Source of the DNA: Gammaproteobacteria bacterium
Lineage (GTDB): Bacteria; Pseudomonadota; Gammaproteobacteria; Methylococcales; Methylococcaceae
Length of the DNA: 35,799 nucleotides
Assembly (NCBI GenBank): GCA_009922685.1
Contig: RFVA01000023.1
Span: 1-35,799 of the forward strand
Direction: 5' to 3'
Positions 30,002-35,799 of the stretch are shown piece by piece. Position numbers and translations under genes: made by a program. The notes beneath the pieces were generated by a model, which saw nothing but the letters and a program-made list of their open reading frames with translations, made no database searches and was not told the origin of the DNA. Position 1 is the stretch's first letter, and every line of letters begins with the position of its first letter.

Positions 30002-30007
30002 ATTGTA
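30002..30007 (-). promoter_or_regulatory. candidate -10 of the proS promoter
   Basis: On the minus strand this reads TACAAT (5 of 6), about 45 nt ahead of proS. The -35 is unclear. A perfect 6-bp inverted repeat, AGAGGG/CCCTCT (29983-30001), lies right at the predicted start of transcription. Confidence 0.4.
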
Positions 30008-30078
30008 GCGGGTTTGAGTCTTAAAAGACCGTCGGTGGCATGGGGGAGGTCCCGACAGTAATCGGTGTATCATGGGGT

Positions 30079-30498
30079 ATGTGGTTCCAGAAAGAGATTG
30101 TCCTCAAACCAAGACCCCGTGGCTTTCATTGGGTGACCGCCGAGGTTTTGGCTCAGCTCCCCGAGATCCAAGGCCTCTCGGTGGGTCTCGCCCATTTCTT
30201 CCTTCAGCACACCTCAGCCTCCCTTACCCTCAATGAGAATGCCGACCCTGATGTTCGGCGTGATCTTGAGGTCCATCTTAATCATCTCGTGCCTGATGGT
30301 GCCCCGCATTTCATCCATGTTCTCGAAGGGGATGACGACATGCCCGCCCATGTCAAAAGTAGTCTCCTTGGGGTGAGTCTTTTGATCCCGGTTCAAGACG
30401 GGCGCTTAGCGCTGGGTGTCTGGCAGGGGATCACCTTGGGTGAACATCGAGATCATGGCGGTCGTCGGCGTCTTATCGTGACCCTTCAAGGCGCTTGA
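30079..30498 (+). CDS. yjbQ: YjbQ-family protein (UPF0047)
   Basis: A 139-residue protein of the UPF0047/YjbQ family, whose members show weak thiamine-phosphate synthase activity; the true cellular role is unsettled. Family hallmarks: FLQHTSASLTLNENADPDV, DDMPAHVKSSLLG and LGEHRDHGG. ATG 30079 (MWFQKEIVL) matches the usual N-terminus; an upstream in-frame start at 30040 is less likely. It is divergent from proS and its end lies 10 nt from the radical SAM gene. Confidence 0.9.
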   Translation: MWFQKEIVLKPRPRGFHWVTAEVLAQLPEIQGLSVGLAHFFLQHTSASLTLNENADPDVRRDLEVHLNHLVPDGAPHFIHVLEGDDDMPAHVKSSLLGVSLLIPVQDGRLALGVWQGITLGEHRDHGGRRRLIVTLQGA

Positions 30499-30508
30499 GG
30501 AATCCTCT

Positions 30509-31360
30509 TTAGAGGTGGACCTGGGTCTCAAGGCCGAGTCCCCTTGCTGCGTCTCCATAGGCCTCAAGGACTTCCGGGGTCACCGGGCTGATGTCTTCTG
30601 CCCCAGGCTGAAGAGGTGTTCTGGCAAGGCCATAAATCAGGACGCCAGCCAATTCAATTCCTTCATCCAGTGCTCTTTGAAGGAAGTCCCGGTAGGCGAC
30701 TTGTTCTCTCGCTGAGGGTGCCTCACCGCGGATGGCCACCACGCACGTTTGAATGAAGGTGGGGCAAAGTGTTGCTGCTGCCTTGAGGTTTTCAAGAACG
30801 GTTTGTGGGGTCATTTGAATGAGGTTAATGGCGGCCATTCCTTCTGTGGTGGCGCTATCCAGCTTGAACCAAATTTCACCGCCAAGTTCACCCCAGTGAG
30901 CGAGCGCCTGCTGAACCTTGTCGCGCCGCATCAAACTGCCGTTACTAATCAGGACCAGCTTGATGTTCCCAAGGAGATCGTATTCTGCAAGGATTCGACC
31001 GATCAGAGCAATGACCTCAGGAAGTTCTTTGGAGCTGGTGGGTTCGCCGTTGCCTGAGAGGGCAATATCCCGAATGGCGCGCTGATCTTCAGGGAGTCCA
31101 TGGCGCTCAAAGAAATCACCACTGGCGATCTCTTCAAGCAGTGAGCGAAGCTCAACATCGAGCCGCTCAAGATCAATCAAAGGCCCTAACCCTCGTTGAA
31201 GGTCTGGGACCTGACAATACCTACAGGCCCAATTGCAGGCATTGTTGGGATTGAGGTTAATGCCGATCGAGAGTCCACCTGAACGCCGTGAGAGGACGGG
31301 ATAGACATAGAGAAGTCCCGCGCTATCGCGGCGATGATCGGAGATCGTTAGAGGGGGCAT
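30509..31360 (-). CDS. Radical SAM protein of unknown substrate
   Basis: A 283-residue radical SAM enzyme. The iron-sulfur motif CNWACRYC gives C42, C46 and C49 (CxxxCxxC). The SAM-binding stretch is SGNGEPT, followed by LVLISNG and EIWFKLDSA strands of the partial TIM barrel. No second cluster motif or SPASM cysteine set is seen at the C-terminus. It resembles the wyosine/TYW1-type core in its motifs, but that does not fix the reaction. ATG 31360 is chosen with AGGAA at normal spacing; the codon before it is TTG. Neighbours (yjbQ, galE) give no pathway clue. Confidence 0.85.
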   Translation of the reverse strand: MPPLTISDHRRDSAGLLYVYPVLSRRSGGLSIGINLNPNNACNWACRYCQVPDLQRGLGPLIDLERLDVELRSLLEEIASGDFFERHGLPEDQRAIRDIALSGNGEPTSSKELPEVIALIGRILAEYDLLGNIKLVLISNGSLMRRDKVQQALAHWGELGGEIWFKLDSATTEGMAAINLIQMTPQTVLENLKAAATLCPTFIQTCVVAIRGEAPSAREQVAYRDFLQRALDEGIELAGVLIYGLARTPLQPGAEDISPVTPEVLEAYGDAARGLGLETQVHL

Positions 31361-31489
31361 CAAGGGTTCCTGGTGATGACTGTGGATGGGCGGTGCCTTG
31401 GGGGTTTTCTATCAGGGTCTCTCTGGGTTAGGCTAGAGCCTCTTTTTAGTCTGATACATCAGGTCAAAATTTCCGAGGCAGGCTCCTTC

Positions 31490-32497
31490 ATGACGTCGAT
31501 TCATCATCCCAAAAATATCTTAGTGGTCGGTGGTTGCGGCTATATTGGATCACATATGGTCAAGCACTTGATGGCCATGGGGCATCGGGTGGTGGTCGCC
31601 GATAATTTATCAACCGGTTACCGTGACGCCGTTCCAGAAGGGGTCTTGGTAGAGCTTGATATTGCTGATGAAGTGGCTCTCGATCGCCTTTTTGCCCGCG
31701 AAGGGATCGATGCGGTGCTTCATTTTGCCTCCTTCATTCAAGTGGGGGAGTCGGTGACGGCGCCTGCTAAATACTATGAGAACAATGTCTCTGCGACACT
31801 GATCCTTTTAAAGGCCATGGTTCGGGCGGGGATTCTTCGTTTTATCTTCTCATCGACGGCTGCGGTTTATGGCACCCCGGTGCGGGTTCCGATCGATGAA
31901 GATCATCCCAAGGCGCCAATTAATCCCTATGGCCATTCGAAATGGATGGTCGAACAGATGCTTCGGGATTTTGATCGTGCTTACGACCTCCATTCAGTGT
32001 CTCTTCGCTATTTTAATGCGGCAGGTGCTGATCCCGAAGGCGATTTGGGTGAGCGCCATGAACCTGAAACCCATCTGATCCCCTTGATTTTGCAGGCGGC
32101 CTCGGGTCGACGACCATCGATCACCGTCTATGGCGAGGATTATGAGACACCTGATGGGACCTGTATCAGGGATTACATCCACGTTAAGGATCTAGTGAAG
32201 GCCCATGTCTGTGCCCTTGATTACCTCTTGGCGGGGAGGCCCACCGCGGCCTTTAATCTCGGTAATGGCAATGGGTTCTCCGTCCGTGAGGTAATCAAGG
32301 CGGCTGAGGAGGTCTGTGGCCATGCGATCCCGGTGGTCTATGGTGACCGGCGAGAAGGTGACCCGGCCCGATTGGTTGCAGATTCAGGTCAAGCACAGGA
32401 GATTCTCGGCTGGAAGCCTGAGCTTGGGGACCTCCATGCCATTGTGGCTGATGCCTGGCGGTGGGAGCAGCAATGGCCTTGGGGCCAAAGACCCTGA
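31490..32497 (+). CDS. galE: UDP-glucose 4-epimerase
   Basis: A 335-residue extended SDR enzyme (usual ~338) interconverting UDP-glucose and UDP-galactose with bound NAD. The nucleotide motif is GGCGYIG (14-20). The catalytic set is SSTAAVYG with INPYGHSKWMVEQ (Tyr and Lys), and RYFNAAGADPEG and DGTCIRDYIHV are GalE-typical. ATG 31490 is chosen with GAGGCAGG (31475-31482) as ribosome site; the frame is open to 31373, but that part does not resemble GalE. It is divergent from the radical SAM gene. A lipoprotein gene follows after 37 nt. Confidence 0.95.
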   Translation: MTSIHHPKNILVVGGCGYIGSHMVKHLMAMGHRVVVADNLSTGYRDAVPEGVLVELDIADEVALDRLFAREGIDAVLHFASFIQVGESVTAPAKYYENNVSATLILLKAMVRAGILRFIFSSTAAVYGTPVRVPIDEDHPKAPINPYGHSKWMVEQMLRDFDRAYDLHSVSLRYFNAAGADPEGDLGERHEPETHLIPLILQAASGRRPSITVYGEDYETPDGTCIRDYIHVKDLVKAHVCALDYLLAGRPTAAFNLGNGNGFSVREVIKAAEEVCGHAIPVVYGDRREGDPARLVADSGQAQEILGWKPELGDLHAIVADAWRWEQQWPWGQRP

Positions 32498-32534
32498 TCT
32501 AATCGATCCAAAAAGGGAATCCAGAAGGTTTGTC

Positions 32535-32777
32535 ATGATCAAGTCCAAAAGCCATCAGCGCTTTCCCTCTCTTTTAGGTGTTGGTCTCGTGCTGGGTTCT
32601 TTATTCTTGGGGTGTGCTCCGCTTAATCAGGATATTCAGGAGGATTTGAGTACCGATCCCAAAACCTGCGTGAATGGTCATCGCTATCTGCCCTTTACCA
32701 ATGGGACAGATGAGGCCTTTACCTCTGAAGGGAAGGAGATTCCTTGTAGGACCCCATCGCCTCCTGTGGCCCCCTAG
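32535..32777 (+). CDS. Small putative lipoprotein
   Basis: An 80-residue protein I do not recognise. The N-terminus MIKSKSHQRF is basic, followed by a hydrophobic run and a possible lipobox, SLFLGC, with C27 as the lipidated residue and Ala at +2, which favours the outer membrane. The mature ~54 residues hold C45 and C71, perhaps one disulfide, in TCVNGHRY and EIPCRTPSPP. AAGG precedes ATG 32535 by about 7 nt. The frame is open further upstream, but that overlaps galE. It may be read with galE. Confidence 0.65.
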   Translation: MIKSKSHQRFPSLLGVGLVLGSLFLGCAPLNQDIQEDLSTDPKTCVNGHRYLPFTNGTDEAFTSEGKEIPCRTPSPPVAP

Positions 32778-33121
32778 CCACTTGGAAGGCTTCATCTGGC
32801 TGCAAAAAGCGTGTTACATTCAATCACCCAGGGCCTTGATGAGGGAGGTCCATGTTCTCCTCTATCGGTTCCACTGGAACCTACCGAGCTTTCAAAGCGA
32901 TCCTGAGGTGAAATGCATCTAAGTGGCCGTGATGTTCATCGATGGAGCCTCCCCGCTGTGGGTGAGGCGGTTATTCTGCGTAACCCCCAAGCGACCGTCT
33001 TTGGATCTTTTCTTTACCCCTTGGGCCCCGCTCTCAACGTCCAGATACCGAGGATGTCCTTCTGCCCCCCAATCGGGTGGGCGTTTTTAGAATCCGGGGT
33101 CTCGTTCGACGTCCACATGCT
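32778..33121 (+). other. 344-nt stretch without a convincing gene
   Basis: No tRNA, terminator or good promoter is seen. Short open frames cross it (32674-32922, 32913-33134), with residue make-up unlike protein. The frame of the PPK2 gene is open from 32984 onward but has only one start-like codon, GTG 33077, before ATG 33122. Confidence 0.5.
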
Positions 33122-34153
33122 ATGGTTTCCTTGAAAGACTCCAATAACAGTTTTCGGCGCCGCCTTAAGCTTGCTTCACGCATTCTTATCGGGAAGGCCG
33201 TGGTGCCTTTAGCTGAGAGTGACGCCGAAGGGCTTCTGGCCGATCGTCTCAAGGACGAGGTCTTACTCGAACGGCTCCAAGCAAAGCTCATGGATGATTA
33301 TGATGAAGAGCTGGAGATGGAGGTTGATGATCATCCGTCGGGCGGAAAGGGCCGATCCCCGGGCCCTTCGGGGGAGGATCCTGTCTTTAGGCGGCAATAT
33401 TTTCAAGAGCTTTTCAGGCTGCAGGGGGAATTAGTCAAACTTCAGGACTGGATTGCAGCGACGGGACAAAAGGCGGTCATCCTCTTTGAGGGTCGCGATG
33501 CCGCGGGTAAAGGGGGTGTGATCAAGCGCATCGTTCAGCGTCTTGACCCCAGGGTCTGTCGAACCGTGGCCTTACCGGCACCCAGCGATCGTGAGCGAAC
33601 CCAGTGGTACTTTCAGCGTTACGTCTCCCATTTACCCGCGGCGGGTGAAATGGTCTTGTTTGATCGCAGCTGGTACAACCGTGCCGGCGTCGAGCGGGTC
33701 ATGGGATTCTGCAACGATGCAGAATACGAAGAATTCTTTCGTTCCGTTCCGGAATTTGAGCGAATGCTGGTTCGCTCCGGTACGAAGGTCATCAAATACT
33801 GGTTCTCGATCACCGATGAAGAACAGCGGCTTCGCTTTTTCAGCAGAATTCATGATCCCTTGAAGCAATGGAAGCTGAGTCCAATGGACCTCTATGCACG
33901 AAGCCGTTGGGAGCAGTACACCGAGGCCAAGGAAGTGATGATGGAAAGAACCCACATCCCGGAAGCGCCCTGGTGGGTCGTCCAGGCCGTCGATAAAAAG
34001 AAAGCGCGGCTCAACTGTATCCATCATCTTTTAAGCCAGTTTTCCTATCAGGAAATTGAGCGGCCACCGATCGTGTTGCCGGAGCGGGAACATCATCCCG
34101 ACTATCAGCGGCATCCGGTTATACCGGACATGATGGTTCCAGAGATCTATTAA
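33122..34153 (+). CDS. ppk2: Polyphosphate kinase 2 (PPK2)
   Basis: A 343-residue PPK2-type kinase transferring phosphate between polyphosphate and nucleoside diphosphates. After a charged N-terminus with an acidic stretch (58-70, DDYDEELEMEVDD), the P-loop is GRDAAGKGG (124-132), followed by FDRSWYNRAGVERVMGFC, the PPK2 lid and Walker B region, and the C-terminal DLYARSRWEQYTEAKEVMM. The length and N-terminal extension suit the single-domain PPK2 class that makes or uses ATP/GTP; which direction is not decidable here. ATG 33122 (MVSLKDSNNS) is chosen over GTG 33077. No Shine-Dalgarno is clear. Confidence 0.92.
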   Translation: MVSLKDSNNSFRRRLKLASRILIGKAVVPLAESDAEGLLADRLKDEVLLERLQAKLMDDYDEELEMEVDDHPSGGKGRSPGPSGEDPVFRRQYFQELFRLQGELVKLQDWIAATGQKAVILFEGRDAAGKGGVIKRIVQRLDPRVCRTVALPAPSDRERTQWYFQRYVSHLPAAGEMVLFDRSWYNRAGVERVMGFCNDAEYEEFFRSVPEFERMLVRSGTKVIKYWFSITDEEQRLRFFSRIHDPLKQWKLSPMDLYARSRWEQYTEAKEVMMERTHIPEAPWWVVQAVDKKKARLNCIHHLLSQFSYQEIERPPIVLPEREHHPDYQRHPVIPDMMVPEIY

Positions 34154-34377
34154 GCCACTATCGGCAAAGAGACGATGGTATGGGAGGTCTTTAGTTGATG
34201 ATCTTCCGATAAGCAGTTTGACTTCCCTATTCATCCCCGCCCTAAATCACGGTGCTTTTCGCGGATTCCGGTAAATAAATATTTAAATTCCATATGGTAA
34301 AAAGGAACCTCGCTTTTTTAACGGTTGCCAGCAGAAGGGCGGCAGCTTCTTTTTGACTCCATCTCTATCACATCCTT
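34154..34377 (+). other. intergenic region with AT-rich block before phoH-like gene
   Basis: A 224-nt gap without a gene. It contains a sharply AT-rich block at 34271-34295 (palindromic core TAAATATTTA), plausible as promoter or UP-element DNA. I cannot fix a -35/-10 pair. There is no T-run terminator for ppk2. Confidence 0.45.
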
Positions 34378-35796
34378 ATGAATCGATCCTCCGACCGGAA
34401 GCTCTTTGTACTCGATACGAATGTGCTGATGCATGACCCGGCGTCTTTGTTTCGCTTTCAGGAGCATGATTTATTTATTCCGATGATTGTCCTTGAAGAA
34501 CTGGATCAGTGTAAGAAAGGCCTCTCAGATATCGCGAGAAATGCGCGCCAGACGAGCCGCTTTCTGGATGAATTGATTGGCCGGACCATGCTTTCGGAGA
34601 TTCGAGATGGCATTCCCTTGAGTCGTCTTGAAGTCGCAAAACAGCAAAATGAAGGATGTTCTGGGCGTCTTTTTTTTCAGACGAATCGATTGGAGTCGGT
34701 TCTCCCAGATGATATGCCGGGGAATCTTCCAGACAATTCGATTCTTGCCAGCACGCTGGCACTGGTCAGAGATGATGCAGAGCGGCAGGTCATCCTCGTT
34801 TCAAAAGATATTAATCTTAGGATTAAGGCGTCGGTTCTGGGTTTAACTGCCGAGGATTATCACAACGACCAGGTACTTGATGACATCAGCCATCTCTACA
34901 GTGGCGCCCAGCAGTTGCCGAATGATTTTTGGGAGACCCATGGCAATTCGATGGAGTCTTGGAAAGATCCAACGGGTCGGACCTTCTATCGGGTTTCAGG
35001 TCCTTTGGTGAAATCCTGGCACATCAACCAGTTTGTTTATCTCGATAATGAATCGGACTTCGAGGCCATTGTTCGCTCCAGAGAGAATGGCGCGGCTGTT
35101 CTTGAATTGGCCAAGGATTACCGAACTCCCCAGCATGCGGTATGGGGGATCCAGGCGCGTAACCGCGAGCAAAATTTTGCACTCAATGTGCTGATGGACC
35201 CATCCATTGATTTTGTCACCCTGTTGGGGACGGCAGGGACCGGGAAGACTCTCTTGACGCTTGCGAGTGGACTGATGATGACGCTCGAAGGGAAGGGCTA
35301 TCGGGAGATTATCATGACCCGAGAGACGGTCCCCTTAGGGGAAGATATCGGCTTCCTGCCGGGGACAGAAGAAGAAAAAATGACGCCTTGGATGGGCGCG
35401 CTTCACGATAATCTCGAACTCTTAAGTGGCGCAGACCCTTTGAACAACACGCAGTGGGAGCGTGGGGCTACGCAACAGCTCCTGATGAGTAAGATTACGG
35501 TTCGTTCGCTTAATTTTATGCGGGGACGCACCTTCCTCAACCGCTTCATCATCCTCGATGAGTCGCAAAATCTGACCTCAAAACAGATCAAAACCCTGAT
35601 CACACGTGCAGGCCCCGGAACCAAGATTGTCTGTCTTGGGGATATTGCCCAGATTGATACCCCATATCTTACAGGGACCACCTCCGGTTTGACCTATGCG
35701 GTTGATCGCTTTAAGAATTGGCCACATGCCGCGCATATCAGTATGCGGAGGGGTGAACGATCTCGCCTCGCTGATTTTGCGGCGGAGGTTCTTTAG
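34378..35796 (+). CDS. PIN domain plus PhoH-type ATPase (PhoH2)
   Basis: A 472-residue protein of the PhoH2 class, joining an N-terminal PIN ribonuclease domain to a PhoH ATPase/helicase domain. PIN: FVLDTNVLMHD (D13), the acidic EEL at 40-42, LPDNSIL (D119) and SKDINLRIKA (D144), a plausible full acidic site. PhoH: Walker A GTAGTGKT (284-291), ETVPLGEDIGFLPGT, and Walker B FIILDESQNLT. PhoH2 proteins of other bacteria unwind and cut RNA; the substrate here is inferred. The gene is complete, with its stop at 35794-35796, 3 nt from the window end. No Shine-Dalgarno is visible before ATG 34378. It follows ppk2, but whether they are linked is unclear. Confidence 0.93.
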   Translation: MNRSSDRKLFVLDTNVLMHDPASLFRFQEHDLFIPMIVLEELDQCKKGLSDIARNARQTSRFLDELIGRTMLSEIRDGIPLSRLEVAKQQNEGCSGRLFFQTNRLESVLPDDMPGNLPDNSILASTLALVRDDAERQVILVSKDINLRIKASVLGLTAEDYHNDQVLDDISHLYSGAQQLPNDFWETHGNSMESWKDPTGRTFYRVSGPLVKSWHINQFVYLDNESDFEAIVRSRENGAAVLELAKDYRTPQHAVWGIQARNREQNFALNVLMDPSIDFVTLLGTAGTGKTLLTLASGLMMTLEGKGYREIIMTRETVPLGEDIGFLPGTEEEKMTPWMGALHDNLELLSGADPLNNTQWERGATQQLLMSKITVRSLNFMRGRTFLNRFIILDESQNLTSKQIKTLITRAGPGTKIVCLGDIAQIDTPYLTGTTSGLTYAVDRFKNWPHAAHISMRRGERSRLADFAAEVL

Positions 35797-35799
35797 GCT

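Noticed and set aside
32913-33134. 73-residue open frame before ppk2
   Set aside because: No ribosome site, no recognisable domain, overlaps the ppk2 start in another frame.

Overview
The window is a 35.8 kb piece of a Gram-negative bacterial chromosome, most likely from a gammaproteobacterium. Three things point that way: secY is followed directly by rpmJ and rpsM with no infA between them (betaproteobacteria usually have infA there), an NqrM-type protein is present, and the ribosomal proteins and EF-Tu are proteobacterial throughout. I cannot place it to order. An MxaD-like protein with a YVTN beta-propeller hints at PQQ-dependent (methylotroph-like) periplasmic oxidation, but no dehydrogenase lies in the window.

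Layout. 1-4.5 kb: a terminator-like palindrome, nqrM (Na+-NQR maturation), sbcB (exonuclease I), a secreted MxaD-like protein with a seven-repeat beta-propeller, and rnd (RNase D) on the opposite strand. 4.57-4.85 kb: a strong promoter, tRNA-Arg(ACG), tRNA-Asn(GTT) and a terminator. 4.9-22.7 kb: one uninterrupted translation superoperon, rpsL-rpsG-fusA-tuf, S10, spc and alpha blocks, ending at rplQ with a clear terminator. 22.8-25.6 kb: folP, panD (opposite strand) and tatABC. 25.6-30 kb: a minus-strand run proS-dapC-dapD-small secreted protein, sharing a bidirectional terminator with tatC. 30-35.8 kb: yjbQ, a radical SAM protein, galE, a small lipoprotein, a PPK2 polyphosphate kinase and a PIN-PhoH ATPase.

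The genes are mostly housekeeping: ribosome and elongation factors, transcription (rpoA), export (secY, tatABC), lysine/cell-wall precursor synthesis (dapC, dapD), folate and pantothenate synthesis (folP, panD), and RNA/DNA processing (rnd, sbcB).

The clearest anomaly is tuf. It carries a deletion inferred at 40 nt within domain III, which shifts the frame and truncates EF-Tu at residue 347, while the correct C-terminus survives in another frame just before rpsJ. This is either a decayed duplicate of a second tuf copy or an assembly error caused by that duplication. I found no CRISPR array, insertion sequence, prophage or obvious new multi-gene system. The less-known items are the MxaD/propeller pair, the radical SAM protein, the four-cysteine secreted protein behind dapD and the N-terminal extension of DapC.
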